Below, piece after piece: positions 1-11,620 of a DNA stretch of 45,476 nt. The notes beneath the pieces are model-generated. The model did no database searches. It had not been told where the DNA came from and saw only the letters and a program-made list of their open reading frames with translations. The stretch spans positions 1 through 45,476 of the forward strand of contig CAIOBP010000253.1 of the NCBI GenBank assembly GCA_903856295.1, given 5' to 3'. This DNA comes from an uncultured Rhodospirillales bacterium (GTDB lineage Bacteria > Pseudomonadota > Alphaproteobacteria > Azospirillales > Azospirillaceae). Within the stretch, counting starts at the first letter, position 1. The number at the start of each line of letters is the position of its first letter. The translations under genes were made by a program, and so were the position numbers.

Positions 1-120
1 GGCATCAACAGCTTGGTCCAGGCAGCCAAGGCCAAGGCACGGGGATACCGCTCTACCCGCAACCTGGCCGCGATAATCTACCTCGTCGCCGGAAAGCTAG
101 AACTCAAGCTACCCACGTGA
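1..120 (+). CDS. ISL3-family transposase, C-terminal end (partial)
   Basis: The frame is open from the first base to TGA at 118-120 and encodes the last 39 residues of a transposase. The text GINSLVQAAKAKARGYRS followed by a hydrophobic LAAIIYLVAGKL stretch is the conserved C-terminus of the IS204/IS1001/IS1096/IS1165 (ISL3) DDE transposase family. The bulk of the gene lies upstream of the window, so its integrity cannot be judged. The stop codon lies inside the probable terminal inverted repeat, as is common for compact insertion sequences. Confidence 0.8.
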   Translation, partial: GINSLVQAAKAKARGYRSTRNLAAIIYLVAGKLELKLPT

Positions 121-134
121 AACAGCGAAGAGCC
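115..134. mobile_element. Right end (terminal inverted repeat) of an ISL3-type insertion sequence
   Basis: Read on the minus strand from 134 the sequence begins GGCTCTTCGCTGTTTCACGT. This resembles the GGCTCTTC-type tips of ISL3-family elements and directly follows the transposase stop. The element would therefore end at 134, and bases 135-142 would be one copy of the 8-bp target duplication such elements make. The other end is outside the window, so neither repeat pairing nor target duplication can be confirmed here. Confidence 0.6.
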
Positions 135-144
135 AAACTTTCCG

Positions 145-2853
145 ATGTGGGGGATCGATGTTGCGATCCAGGACGGTTTGGACCGGCTAGATCTGGGCAT
201 TGGAATCTTTGATTGCACCTTGAAGCTGGTTTTTTGCAATCGTTCGTTTGGCGCCGTTCTTGGATACAGCCAAAACATGATCGAAACCAACCTGGGGTGT
301 GCGGATGTTACCGAGCGCCTGAAGGTTCACGGCGCGCGCCTGGAGGTCCGCGAACAGCTCCTTGTCGGTGGCGGTTTGCTGATGACCTGCATCGACCGCG
401 CGGAAGCCGTATCCGGCGGCACCGGCGCCTGGGGCTCGCCGGCTCTGGATGGCACCGCGGAGTTCTGGTCCGGCGACTGGAGCTGGGAGACCGGACCCGA
501 CCTTCGCCTGTCGGCCCTTTCGGATGGCTTCGAGGCGCTGACCGGGGTGGCGCGCGCGCGCGTGCTCGGCCGTCATCTCGGGCTGATCGGCGGCGGCCGG
601 GCGGATCCGGCGGGATGGGAGCGGCGGGTCGGCGATTTCCGGTCGCGGCGGCCGGTGCGGGATATCCGCCTCGCCTTTCCCGCGACCTCCGGCGAGATGG
701 TGCTGGTGACCATGGCCGGCACGCCGCGCTTCGATCTTGACGGCGGGTTTCTCGGCTATCGCGGCGTCGGCTGGATGGTCGCCGGCATGGGCGCCGGCCA
801 CACCGAGGTCCACGAGACCCAGATCCGCCTGGAAACCGCGATCGAAAGCATCTCCGAAGGCTTCGCGCTCTTCGACACCTCGGATCGCCTGCTGTTGTGG
901 AACTCCCGTTACGCCGAGACCTTCTTCAGCCCGGCCGACCGGGTGGCTCCCGGCCGCTCCTTCGAGGCGGTGATCCGGGGCGTCGCCGGGCGCGGGGTGT
1001 TCTCCGAGTCGGCGGGACGCCAGGAAGACTGGATCGCCGAGCAGATGCGGCGCCACCGCGTCCCCCACGGGCCATCGTTTCTCAACCACTGCAACGGCCG
1101 CTGGAGTCAGGTCAGCGAGTATCGCACCCGCGACGGCTGCACCGTGGTGGTGGTCGCCGACGTCACCGCGCTCAAGCTGACCGAGACCACCCTGCGCAAG
1201 CTCTCGATGGTGGTCGAGCAAAGCCCGGCCTCGGTGGTGATCACCGACGTTCGCGGCAATATCGAGTACGTCAATCCCAAGTTCATCGATGTCACCGGCT
1301 ACAGCGCCCGCGAAGTGGTCGGGCTGAACCCGCGCCTGCTGCGCTCCGGCCACACCAGCCAGGAGCAATACCAGCAGATGTGGGAGACCATCCTCGCCGG
1401 CAGAGAATGGCGCGGAGAGTTCCTCAATCGCCGCAAGAACGGCTCGACCTATTGGGAATCGGCGCAGATTTCGCCGATCAAGGCCGCCGACGGCACCATC
1501 ACCCACTTCCTGGCGGTCAAGGAGGACATCACCGTCCGCAAGGAGTACGAGGAGCGGCTGCTGCGCCAGGCCAACTACGACGACCTGACCGGCCTGCCCA
1601 ACCGCCTGCTCGCGTTCGACCGCTTGACCCAGGCGCTGGCGCACAGCCGCCGCGACGGTGCGATGGTGGCGCTGTTGTTCATCGACCTCGACCGCTTCAA
1701 GGAGGTCAACGACACGCTGGGCCACGCCGCCGGCGATCAGTTGTTGCGCGAGACCGCCGACCGCATCCGGAGCTGCCTGCGCGACGAGGACACCATCGCC
1801 CGTTTCGGCGGCGACGAGTTCATCGTCATCCTGCCCAGCCTCAAGACGCCGATGCAGTCCGAGGTGGTGATCGGCAAGATCGCCGATGCCTTCACGGTGC
1901 CGTTCCGGCTGGAGGGCAACGAGATCTACAGCACGGTCAGCATCGGGGTCACGGTGTCGCCGCTCGACGGCAGCGATGCCCAGATACTGATGTGCAACGC
2001 CGACTCGGCGATGTATCAGGCCAAGGCCGACGGCCGGGCGACCTACCGGTTTTTCACCCAGCAGCTGAACAATCGCGCCCGCGCCCGGATTTCCATGGAT
2101 TCGCGACTGCGCCGGGCGCTGGAGCGGGACGAGCTTCACCTGTGCTATCAGCCGCTGGTCGAGGTCGCGAGCGGCGCCGTGATCGGCTGCGAGGCTTTGG
2201 CGCGCTGGCGCAACCCCGATCTCGGCGATGTCGCGCCTTCCCAGTTCATTCCGCTGGCCGAGGAGACCGGGCTGATCGTGCCGATCGGCGCCTGGGTGCT
2301 GGAGACCGCCTGCCGCCAGATGCGCGAATGGCTGGATGCCAAGCTGAAGATCGACTACATCTCGGTCAACGTCTCCTGCCGCCAGTTCCGCACCGCCAAC
2401 CTAGTCGCCACCGTCGACGGGGTGCTGCGCAAGACCGGGCTGCCCGCCGCCCGGCTCAGGCTGGAAATAACCGAGAGCCTGCTGATCGAGGATGTGCCGC
2501 GCACCGCCGCCATCCTGCGCGAGCTGGTGGAGATGGGGGTCGGGTTCGCCGTCGATGATTTCGGCACCGGCTATTCGTCGCTGTCCTATTTGCGCCGCTT
2601 CCCGCTGCACTCCCTCAAGATCGATCGGTCGTTCATCCGCGACGTCACCGTCAACGAAGACGCGGCGGCACTGACCGAGGCGATCGTGGCCATGGCCCAC
2701 CGGCTCAAGCTCAAAGTGGTGGCCGAGGGCGTCGAGACGACGGGACAACTCGAGTTTCTGCGCGGCTGCGGCTGCGACATGGTTCAGGGCTTTCATACCG
2801 GACGGCCGGTGCCGGCGAAGTCGTTCGCCAAACAGCTGCCTCCAGCCCCATAA
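145..2853 (+). CDS. PAS-GGDEF-EAL cyclic-di-GMP signalling protein
   Basis: This 902-residue protein makes and/or degrades cyclic-di-GMP. Several PAS-like segments occupy roughly residues 1-450; the clearest begin near residues 230 and 350 (the second around [15 protein letters not shown]). The diguanylate cyclase domain has an intact GGDEF at residues 555-559, and an RxxD inhibitory site (RDED) lies five residues before it. The phosphodiesterase domain keeps EAL at 683-685, the catalytic ITESL and DDFGTGYSS motifs, the KID lysine and AEGVET, so both halves look competent. No transmembrane segment is evident, so a cytoplasmic sensor is likely. ATG 145 is 10 bp from the insertion-sequence end, with no clear ribosome binding site between them. 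The original start or promoter may have been displaced. Confidence 0.93.
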   Translation: MWGIDVAIQDGLDRLDLGIGIFDCTLKLVFCNRSFGAVLGYSQNMIETNLGCADVTERLKVHGARLEVREQLLVGGGLLMTCIDRAEAVSGGTGAWGSPALDGTAEFWSGDWSWETGPDLRLSALSDGFEALTGVARARVLGRHLGLIGGGRADPAGWERRVGDFRSRRPVRDIRLAFPATSGEMVLVTMAGTPRFDLDGGFLGYRGVGWMVAGMGAGHTEVHETQIRLETAIESISEGFALFDTSDRLLLWNSRYAETFFSPADRVAPGRSFEAVIRGVAGRGVFSESAGRQEDWIAEQMRRHRVPHGPSFLNHCNGRWSQVSEYRTRDGCTVVVVADVTALKLTETTLRKLSMVVEQSPASVVITDVRGNIEYVNPKFIDVTGYSAREVVGLNPRLLRSGHTSQEQYQQMWETILAGREWRGEFLNRRKNGSTYWESAQISPIKAADGTITHFLAVKEDITVRKEYEERLLRQANYDDLTGLPNRLLAFDRLTQALAHSRRDGAMVALLFIDLDRFKEVNDTLGHAAGDQLLRETADRIRSCLRDEDTIARFGGDEFIVILPSLKTPMQSEVVIGKIADAFTVPFRLEGNEIYSTVSIGVTVSPLDGSDAQILMCNADSAMYQAKADGRATYRFFTQQLNNRARARISMDSRLRRALERDELHLCYQPLVEVASGAVIGCEALARWRNPDLGDVAPSQFIPLAEETGLIVPIGAWVLETACRQMREWLDAKLKIDYISVNVSCRQFRTANLVATVDGVLRKTGLPAARLRLEITESLLIEDVPRTAAILRELVEMGVGFAVDDFGTGYSSLSYLRRFPLHSLKIDRSFIRDVTVNEDAAALTEAIVAMAHRLKLKVVAEGVETTGQLEFLRGCGCDMVQGFHTGRPVPAKSFAKQLPPAP

Positions 2854-2908
2854 TGGCGCGCCCACCCCTGCGTGACCCGCCCGAAGCCATCTCCCCCGAA
2901 AGTCCTCC

Positions 2909-5671
2909 ATGGAGCGCGCCCCCTCTCGCCTGCTGATGCCCGATGCCCCGGCGCTGGTCGCCGGGTCGCGGCATGCCGTCCGGCTCAGTCCCGAGGGCGA
3001 GGTCGAAACCCTGGAATTCGCCGCCGCCGCCCGCCGTCTCGCCGCGGCGCCGACGCTGGTCTGTCATGCTCCGGCGCTGGCGCGGCGGCTCGGCCTCGGT
3101 CACGACCGGCTGAACGTGTTCGATGTTTTGGAGCTGTTCGCCTTCGTCTGTCCGGCCCGCTTCTGCCTGCCGACGCCGCGCGGGCTCGCCGAGTTTCTCG
3201 AGCTGCCGCCGCCGGCCGATCTCGCCGCCGAGGCGCTGACCCTGATCCAGGCCACCGAAGCGCTGCTGCAACGACTGAGCCAGCCGCGTGGCGAGGAGCG
3301 CTCGGATCCCGTGGCCTTGGCCTGGGCGCTCGGCACGGTCGGCTGGCGCTGGGCAACGCCGGTGCTGGCGGCGCTGGGGGCGCCGGGCGGCCCGGCCAAC
3401 AAATTCGCCGAGGCCGGGCTGGGGGTGTGGCGCCGTCTGCCCGAATGGTCGGTGGAAGCGCCCGAGCCGCCGCCGGCCCAGCAGCCGGTGGAACCGGCCG
3501 AGGCGAGGCGGCGGCTGTCCGAACTGGTCCGGACCCGGCGCGGAGCCGGTACCGCCGAGGCCCGGCCCCAGCAATCGGATTATGCCGACGCCCTCTCCGC
3601 CGCCTTCGCGCCCCGGCCCGATGCCGGGGTGCCGAACATGGTGCTGGCCGAGGCCGGCACCGGAGTCGGCAAGACCCTGGGCTATCTCGCTCCGGCCAGC
3701 CTGTGGGCCGAGAAGAACCGGGGCACGGTGTGGATTTCCACCTACACCCGCAACCTTCAGCACCAGATCGACGACGAGCTGGACCGGCTCTATCCCGACC
3801 CCACGGTCAAGGCGCGCAAGGTGGTGCTGCGCAAGGGCCGGGAGAATTACCTCTGCCTGCTGAATTTCGAGGAGGCGGTGCGGATGAGCGGGCTCGACCC
3901 GCGCTATCGCATCGCCCTCGGGCTGGTGGCGCGCTGGATCGCCGCCACCCGCGACGGCGATCTTCAGGGCTCCGACTTTCCCGGCTGGCTGGTCGATGTC
4001 CTCGGGCGCCCCGGCACCCTGGGTTTGGCCGACCGCCGGGGCGAGTGCATCTTTTCCGGCTGCGAGCACTATAATCGTTGCTTTATCGAAAAGAGCGTTC
4101 GCCGCGCTCGACGCGCCGATATCGTCATCGCCAATCACGCCCTGGTGATGATCCAGGCCGCCCAGGGCGGCGGCGACGACAGCTGGCTGCCGACCCGCTA
4201 TGTCTTCGACGAGGGCCATCACGTCTTCGATGCCGCCGACAGCGCCTTTGCCGCGCATCTTACCGGACTCGAAACGAGAGAGCTGCGGCGCTGGCTGCTC
4301 GGCGCCGATGCCGATGGCCGCGGCGGCGGCCGGGCGCGCGGCCTGCGCCGCCGCCTGGAAGACCTGATCGGCGACAGTACCCGCGCCGCCGAATTGATCG
4401 ACGAGGTGCTGCAAGCTTCCCGCGCCCTGCCCGGCGATGGCTGGCGGATGCGGCTGGCCGCCGACACGCCCAACGGCCCGACCGAGCGCTTTCTCCAGGC
4501 CGTGCGCCGACAGGTGCTGGCGCGTTCCGGAGGAAGGGACTCGCCCTATAGTCTCGAAACCGAAACGATGCCTCTGGGCGAAGGCGTTCCCGAGGCGGCG
4601 GCGGCGCTGGCCGAGGCGCTGGGCCGGCTGGCCCGGCCCCTGACCGACCTCGGTACCACCCTGGCCGAACTGCTGGAGGACGAGTCGGCCAATCTCGAAT
4701 CCGAGCAGCGGCGGCGCATCGACTCCCTGGCGCGCGGGCTCGCCCGGCGCACCGACCAGACCGTGCGGCCCTGGCAGGCGATGGTCCAGGCGCTGGGGGC
4801 GCCGACGCCGGTCGGCTTCGTCGATTGGTTCGGGCTGGAGCGCATGGAGGGCCGCGACGTCGATGTCGGCATGTATCGCCATTTCGTCGACCCGACGCTG
4901 CCGCTCAGCCAGGTGGTGCTCGGCACCGCCCACGGCCTGGCCATCACTTCGGCGACCCTGACCGACGGCAGCGGCGACCCCGAGCGCGACTGGCAGGCGG
5001 CGGAGTTGCGCACCGGCTCGGTCCATATGGCGCGGCCGGCGTTGCGGGTGGCGGTGCCCTCGCCCTTCGACTACCCGGCGCACACGCGCGTCCTGGTGGT
5101 CAATGACGTGCGCAAGGACGATCTCGGGCAGGTCGCCGCCGCCTATCGCGAGCTGTTCCTGGCCGCCAAGGGCGGCGCCCTCGGCCTGTTCACCGCCATC
5201 AGCCGCCTCCGCGCCGTGCACGCCCGCATCGCCGCGCCCCTCGACGATGCCGGCCTGCCGCTCTACGCCCAGCATGTCGACGGCCTCGACGTGGCCACCC
5301 TGATCGACATTTTCCGCGGCGAGGACAGCGCCTGTCTGCTCGGCACCGATGCCGTGCGCGACGGCGTCGACGTCCCCGGCCGCTCGCTCCATCTGATCGT
5401 CTTCGACCGCGTGCCCTGGCCCCGCCCCGATATTCTGCACAAGGCCCGGCGCGCCCATTTCGGCGGCAAACGCTACGACGACATGCTGACCCGCCTGCGC
5501 CTGAAGCAAGCCTTCGGCCGCCTGATCCGCCGCGCCGACGACACCGGCGTCTTCGTGCTCCTCGACCCGCTGATGCCCAGCCGGCTCAATGGCGCCTTCC
5601 CGCCGGGGGTGGAGGTCCAGCGGGTCGGGTTGGCCGAAGCGGTACGGATCACGCGGGGGTTTCTGGGGTAG
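2909..5671 (+). CDS. DinG/XPD-like ATP-dependent DNA helicase with [4Fe-4S] cluster
   Basis: A 920-residue superfamily 2 helicase, probably 5'-3', acting on branched or R-loop-containing DNA as DinG and YoaA do. The N-terminal 240 residues are a family-specific extension. Walker A (GTGVGKT) lies near residue 250 and the DEGH Walker B box near 434. Four cysteines between them, at about 316, 380, 385 and 391, match the XPD/DinG iron-sulfur ligand pattern. C-terminal helicase motifs include SATLTDGSGD, GTDAVRDGVDVPG and a QAFGRLIRR motif VI. It starts 55 bp after the GGDEF-EAL gene on the same strand. Its last 23 bases overlap the converging fic remnant. It is longer than E. coli DinG because of the N-terminal extension. 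Confidence 0.9.
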   Translation: MERAPSRLLMPDAPALVAGSRHAVRLSPEGEVETLEFAAAARRLAAAPTLVCHAPALARRLGLGHDRLNVFDVLELFAFVCPARFCLPTPRGLAEFLELPPPADLAAEALTLIQATEALLQRLSQPRGEERSDPVALAWALGTVGWRWATPVLAALGAPGGPANKFAEAGLGVWRRLPEWSVEAPEPPPAQQPVEPAEARRRLSELVRTRRGAGTAEARPQQSDYADALSAAFAPRPDAGVPNMVLAEAGTGVGKTLGYLAPASLWAEKNRGTVWISTYTRNLQHQIDDELDRLYPDPTVKARKVVLRKGRENYLCLLNFEEAVRMSGLDPRYRIALGLVARWIAATRDGDLQGSDFPGWLVDVLGRPGTLGLADRRGECIFSGCEHYNRCFIEKSVRRARRADIVIANHALVMIQAAQGGGDDSWLPTRYVFDEGHHVFDAADSAFAAHLTGLETRELRRWLLGADADGRGGGRARGLRRRLEDLIGDSTRAAELIDEVLQASRALPGDGWRMRLAADTPNGPTERFLQAVRRQVLARSGGRDSPYSLETETMPLGEGVPEAAAALAEALGRLARPLTDLGTTLAELLEDESANLESEQRRRIDSLARGLARRTDQTVRPWQAMVQALGAPTPVGFVDWFGLERMEGRDVDVGMYRHFVDPTLPLSQVVLGTAHGLAITSATLTDGSGDPERDWQAAELRTGSVHMARPALRVAVPSPFDYPAHTRVLVVNDVRKDDLGQVAAAYRELFLAAKGGALGLFTAISRLRAVHARIAAPLDDAGLPLYAQHVDGLDVATLIDIFRGEDSACLLGTDAVRDGVDVPGRSLHLIVFDRVPWPRPDILHKARRAHFGGKRYDDMLTRLRLKQAFGRLIRRADDTGVFVLLDPLMPSRLNGAFPPGVEVQRVGLAEAVRITRGFLG

Positions 5672-6308
5672 CGGCTGCCATCGCCTCCTGAACCAGCGCC
5701 TCGGCGGCCTCGATGTCGGCGTCGGTCAGCATGGGGAAGAGGCGTTCGCGGTCCTTGCCTTTGGCAAGTCGGCCCTGGTTGTTGAGGCAGAGCTTAACCA
5801 GCAGCGTTACCTTGCTGTGGGGAACGCCGTCCAGCCGGTCATCGACGGCACGGAAAGCGCGGTCGAAAAGGGCGAGGTAGCGGAACTCCTCAGGCAGGTC
5901 CTTGCGCGCCGTCTCGATGATCTTTTCATAGAGATATTCGGCAACGGTAGTGAAGTCGAGAAAGCGATAATAGTCCAGGGTGTCGTTCAGCACCTCGATT
6001 TCGCCCCCGACCAGCCCATCCTTCCACTGCCAATCAATGAAGGGCAGGATGGCGGAGGAAACCGACTCGAGGGCGGCGTCGTATCCCCGCATGTCCCGCA
6101 GCATCGCCGCGGAAACTGGGAAGATGGTGCCGGGCGGGGTGATACTGTGACGGGAGAGAACGTGATGAATGAGAAAGCGGTGAATGCGGCCGTTTCCGTC
6201 TTCAAACGGGTGGATGAAGACGAACCCAAAAGAGATCAGCGCAGCAGCAATGATTTGGTCGAGCGCAGTCCGAAGCGTTCTCGCAGGCCCATCTGGCCGA
6301 TGTAGCGC
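5649..6308 (-). pseudogene. fic: Fic/DOC-family AMPylator gene, 5'-truncated remnant
   Basis: The minus-strand frame is open from 6308 to TGA at 5649. It encodes ALISFGFVFIHPFEDGNGRI and the conserved Fic C-terminal region, ending in a long helical tail. The catalytic loop HPFxDGNGR is intact near 6180-6210. Fic proteins usually transfer AMP to a target hydroxyl. A TGA at 6309-6311 closes the frame upstream, and the first in-frame ATG (6104) lies after the catalytic motif. No start codon gives a complete protein. The upstream stretch 6255-6370 reads open in another frame (RRFDDQKAAMLYRLSPGERY), which suggests a frameshift or a deletion of the N-terminal half. The 3' end overlaps the helicase gene tail-to-tail. 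Confidence 0.75.
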
Positions 6309-6348
6309 TCACCGGGACTGAGGCGGTAGAGCATGGCGGCTTTCTGGT

Positions 6349-6387
6349 CGTCAAAACGACGTCAAAAATGAGTGAGAAGCGTCAAAA
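6349..6387. repeat. Three phased CGTCAAAA direct repeats
   Basis: CGTCAAAA occurs at 6349-6356, 6360-6367 and 6380-6387. The start-to-start spacings of 11 and 20 bp are about one and two helical turns. The block lies upstream of the fic remnant on its coding strand, in an AT-richer stretch. It may be a leftover regulator binding array; no function can be read from the sequence. Confidence 0.4.
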
Positions 6388-6488
6388 ACGTTTACGTGAC
6401 CCAAAAAAATTTTACAATCGACGTCCCAGCCAAAAAAATCGTTACGATGACTCGGGGGAACCGCCTTCCCCCGAGTCGCTCGGTACGC

Positions 6489-8639
<2,151 letters not shown>

Positions 8640-9051
8640 CGCCGCCATCCTCAGAAATAAAGCCCGACATCGCAGCCGTGTTAGCATGACGCGAGCGCAA
8701 AAAAAACACGGAATAGCGGCCCAGCGTCACGGTTTGCCCTTGGTTGGGAGCGAACCGTCAAGAAAGACCACCCGCCCGCGACAACCCAGGCGCCCGATCA
8801 GAGCGCTTGTGACGGGATTGATAGATTATGCTATCAAATGGCGACATCTTATTATTAAACGTCCCACCGTGAGATCATCAAAATGACGGCCATCATCGGG
8901 CACGACTCCGTCGTAAGTTCTGAACGAACCTACGAGGTTGAAGGGAGCGCGCGCCCCCTTCTGCTGTGGCAGGCGGCGTTAGGATATTGAACGGCACATA
9001 CAATCGTGTGCATAATCACGTCACTGATTACGAAGCCCTCGAGTGCTCCCG
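8640..9051. other. Non-coding stretch upstream of the mutase gene
   Basis: About 410 bp without a credible gene. It separates the mutase (minus) from a small hypothetical gene (plus), so it should hold divergent promoters, but no convincing -35/-10 pair stands out. It contains an AT-rich patch (about 8815-8880) with a perfect inverted repeat. A second, G/C-rich imperfect palindrome lies around 8940-8963. Confidence 0.5.
8818..8837. promoter_or_regulatory. Perfect inverted repeat TTGATAG-6-CTATCAA, possible operator
   Basis: Two 7-bp arms separated by ATTATG give a 20-bp dyad in a locally AT-rich patch about 180 bp upstream of the mutase start. The geometry fits a dimeric helix-turn-helix regulator. 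There is no direct evidence for which gene it controls. Confidence 0.35.
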
Positions 9052-9399
9052 ATGACCGCTCCAGCCTCAGATGCCCCGCCCAGCCGCCGCGAAACTCGGA
9101 CCTATCGGGTCGGCGAGACCTCCCATGATTTTTGTCTGAGCGGCGCCGATTGGGCGGCGTTCGATGATTTTTGCAAGCGTGAAACGCTTTCCGGTGAGCA
9201 GGCCTGTGGCCGGGCGGCGTTGCGAGTCCCCGGGGAAACCCTGACCGACAAGGTCGTCGGCTTGCTGACCTCGTATTTCAAAGACGCCACCGAGCGCAAT
9301 CCGCCATCGTCGGATGGCTTTTCGGAGAGCGACGACGCGGCGCCGGGGCCTAGCGCCGCTCTGTGTGCCGGGTTCGACGCGGTGGGTCGGAGGGGGTAA
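9052..9399 (+). CDS. Hypothetical protein, possible ribbon-helix-helix (RHH_4-like) domain
   Basis: A 115-residue soluble protein. Residues 13-85 run RETRTYRVGETSHDFCLSGA...WAAFDDFCKR...LTDKVVGLLTSYF. The pattern of a short basic strand, a Trp-containing helix and a final helix ending in LLxxYF loosely resembles RHH_4 ribbon-helix-helix proteins of alphaproteobacteria. The match is weak and no function is assigned. The C-terminal 30 residues are low complexity. GTG at 9043 is an alternative start; neither start has a strong ribosome binding site. The gene converges on yejE across a double hairpin. Confidence 0.5.
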   Translation: MTAPASDAPPSRRETRTYRVGETSHDFCLSGADWAAFDDFCKRETLSGEQACGRAALRVPGETLTDKVVGLLTSYFKDATERNPPSSDGFSESDDAAPGPSAALCAGFDAVGRRG

Positions 9400-9404
9400 A
9401 AAGG

Positions 9405-9447
9405 CCAGGGCTCCGCCCTGGACCCGCCAAAGGCCGGGGGCCTTTGG
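9405..9447. terminator. Double hairpin between convergent genes; GC-rich palindromic repeat
   Basis: Two perfect stems stand side by side: CCAGGGC/GCCCTGG (9405-9421, 3-nt loop) and CCAAAGGCC/GGCCTTTGG (9427-9447, 3-nt loop). They lie between the ends of the hypothetical gene and yejE. They probably terminate both transcripts. The wording (CCAGGG...CCCTGGACCC) recurs near 45449, so this is also a dispersed repeat type of the genome. Confidence 0.6.
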
Positions 9448-9458
9448 AAACCGCCTCT

Positions 9459-10502
9459 TTAGCGCTTGCGGGGGTCGAAGGCGTCGCGGACCGCCTCGCC
9501 GATAAAGATCAGCAGGCTGAGCATGCCGGCAAGAACGATGAAGGCGGTCAGGCCCAGCCAGGGCGCCTGGAGGTTGTTTTTGCCCTGGGCCAACAACTCG
9601 CCAAGAGAGGGTGAACCGGGGGGCAGGCCGAAGCCGAGGACGTCGAGGGCGGTCAGGGTGGTGATCGAGCCGTTGAGGATGAAGGGCAGGAAGGTCAGGG
9701 TCGCGACCATGGCATTGGGCAGCATGTGCTTGACCATGATCGTGATGTCACCCGCCCCCAGCGCCCGCGCGGCCCGGACATAATCGAAATTGCGCGCGCG
9801 CAGAAACTCGGCGCGCACCACCGGCACCAGCGACATCCAGCTGAACAGCAGCAACAGCGCCAGCAGCCACCAGAAGTTGGGTGTGACGATGCTCGACAGG
9901 ATGATCAGCAGATAGAGCGTCGGCATGCCCGACCAGATCTCGATGAAGCGCTGGAACCAGAGATCGACCAACCCGCCGAAGAAGCCCTGGACCGCTCCGG
10001 CCGCGACCCCGACCACCGAGGAAAACAGGGTCAGGGTCAGACCGAACAGCACCGAAATGCGAAAGCTGTAGATCAGCCGGGCGGCGACGTCGCGTCCCTG
10101 ATCGTCGGTGCCCAGCCAGTTGGCCGCCGAGGGCGGCGCCGGGGCGGGAACCGGCAGATCGTAATTGATCGTCTGGTAGGAGTAGGGAATCAGCGGCCAG
10201 ACCATCCAGCCCTTGCCCTCGATCAGCTTGCGCACGAAGGGATCGCGATAATCGGCGTCGGTGGCGAACTCGCCGCCGAAGGTGGTCTCGGGATAGCTGG
10301 CGAACACCGGCAGGTACCAGCCGCCATCGTAGCGGACCAGCAGCGGCTTGTCGTTGGCGATGAACTCGGCGAACATGCTGAAGCCGAACAGCCCCAGGAA
10401 CAGCCAGAGCGACCACCAGCCCCGGCGGTTGGCGCGGAAATTCAGCAGCCGGCGGCGGGTCAGCGGCGTGATGCGGATGCCCAGGAAGCGATCTTCGGCC
10501 AT
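9459..10502 (-). CDS. yejE: Microcin C/peptide ABC transporter permease YejE
   Basis: A 347-residue inner-membrane permease of the dipeptide (DppC/OppC) class. It begins with a cytoplasmic lead and a first membrane helix (WWSLWLFLGLFGFSMFAEF), then a periplasmic segment typical of YejE. The GTDDQGRDVAARLIYSFRIS signature follows, and at residues 250-280 the EAA loop (RARNFDYVRAARALGAGD), which docks on the ATPase. Its ATG overlaps the yejB stop by one base (TGATG), indicating translational coupling. It is the last gene of the operon: a double hairpin follows it and no yejF ATPase gene is present. Confidence 0.93.
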   Translation of the reverse strand: MAEDRFLGIRITPLTRRRLLNFRANRRGWWSLWLFLGLFGFSMFAEFIANDKPLLVRYDGGWYLPVFASYPETTFGGEFATDADYRDPFVRKLIEGKGWMVWPLIPYSYQTINYDLPVPAPAPPSAANWLGTDDQGRDVAARLIYSFRISVLFGLTLTLFSSVVGVAAGAVQGFFGGLVDLWFQRFIEIWSGMPTLYLLIILSSIVTPNFWWLLALLLLFSWMSLVPVVRAEFLRARNFDYVRAARALGAGDITIMVKHMLPNAMVATLTFLPFILNGSITTLTALDVLGFGLPPGSPSLGELLAQGKNNLQAPWLGLTAFIVLAGMLSLLIFIGEAVRDAFDPRKR

Positions 10503-11614
10503 CAGCTCCGGCCCTCGAAATCGATGCGCGGGTCGACCGCGACATACATCAAATCACCGATCAGATTCATCACCAGCCCGAGCAGAGTGAAGAAATAGAG
10601 CGTGCCGAACATCAGCGGATAGTCGCGGGTGATCGCCGCCTCGTAGCCCTGAAGCCCCAGCCCGTCGAGGGAGAAGATCACCTCGATCAGCAGGTTGGAG
10701 GTGAAGAGCAGATGAACGAAAGCGGCGGGAAAGCCGGCGATCACGATCAGCATGGCGTTGCGGAAGACGTGGCCATACAACACCCGGCCCTCGGTCAAGC
10801 CTTTGGCGCGGGCGGTGGTGACGTAGTGCTTGTTGATTTCTTCCAGGAAGGAATTCTTGGTCAGCATGGTCAGGCTGGCGAAACCGCCGACCAGCAGCGC
10901 CGTCACCGGCAGCGCCAGATGCCAGAAATAATCGAGAATCTGCCGGTACCAGGGCAGCAGGGCGAAATCGTCGGAGACCAGCCCGCGCAACGGAAACCAC
11001 GACAGATAGCTGCCGCCGGCAAACAGCACGATCAGCAGCACGGCAAAGAGAAAGCCGGGAATCGCGTAGCCGACGATGACCACGGCGCTGGTCCAAACGT
11101 CGAAGGAGGAGCCGTCCGAGATCGCCTTGCGGATGCCCAGCGGAATCGAAACCAGATAAATCAGCAGCGTCGTCCACAAGCCGAGCGACACCGAAACCGC
11201 CATCTTCTGCAACACCAGATCCACCACCCGCTGGTCGCGGAAGTAGCTCTTGCCGAAATCGAACACCAGATAATGCTGCATCATCAGCAAAAAGCGCTCG
11301 GGCAGCGGCTTGTCGAAGCCGAACTCCTTTTCCAGCTGCTTGATGAATTGCGGATCGAGCCCGCGGGCGCCGCGATAGCGGCTGGTGGTGCTGTCGGCGG
11401 TCATCTGGCCCGGCTGGGGCGCGGCGGTCTGCATGTCGCCGGTGGCGCTGCCGCCGATGCGGGTGGTCGGATCGACGGCGCTGCCCTGGAGCTTGGCGAT
11501 GATCTGCTCGATCGGCCCGCCGGGCGCGAGCTGAACGATGGCGAAGTTGATCACCATGATCCCGAACAGGGTCGGGATGATCAGCAGCAGGCGTCTGAGG
11601 ATATAGGCGGCCAT
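10502..11614 (-). CDS. yejB: Microcin C/peptide ABC transporter permease YejB
   Basis: A 370-residue permease of the DppB/OppB class that pairs with YejE. The first helix (AYILRRLLLIIPTLFGIMVI) and the following VQLAPGGP motif are family hallmarks. Residues 40-95 form a YejB-type periplasmic insertion. The EAA loop appears as YVTTARAKGLTEGRVLYGHV near residue 265, and the C-terminus has SLDGLGLQGYEA. It starts 6 bp after the yejA stop. Together with YejA it should import oligopeptides or peptide-like antibiotics across the inner membrane. Confidence 0.93.
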   Translation of the reverse strand: MAAYILRRLLLIIPTLFGIMVINFAIVQLAPGGPIEQIIAKLQGSAVDPTTRIGGSATGDMQTAAPQPGQMTADSTTSRYRGARGLDPQFIKQLEKEFGFDKPLPERFLLMMQHYLVFDFGKSYFRDQRVVDLVLQKMAVSVSLGLWTTLLIYLVSIPLGIRKAISDGSSFDVWTSAVVIVGYAIPGFLFAVLLIVLFAGGSYLSWFPLRGLVSDDFALLPWYRQILDYFWHLALPVTALLVGGFASLTMLTKNSFLEEINKHYVTTARAKGLTEGRVLYGHVFRNAMLIVIAGFPAAFVHLLFTSNLLIEVIFSLDGLGLQGYEAAITRDYPLMFGTLYFFTLLGLVMNLIGDLMYVAVDPRIDFEGRS

Positions 11615-11620
11615 CGGGGC

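Noticed and set aside
109-124. parS-like CACGTGAAACA near the left edge
   Set aside because: Only about 11 of 16 positions match. The sequence is explained as part of the insertion-sequence terminal repeat.
187-5509. Very long minus-strand frames opposite the GGDEF-EAL and helicase genes
   Set aside because: They are antisense shadows produced by high third-position GC; the plus-strand products have complete recognisable motifs.
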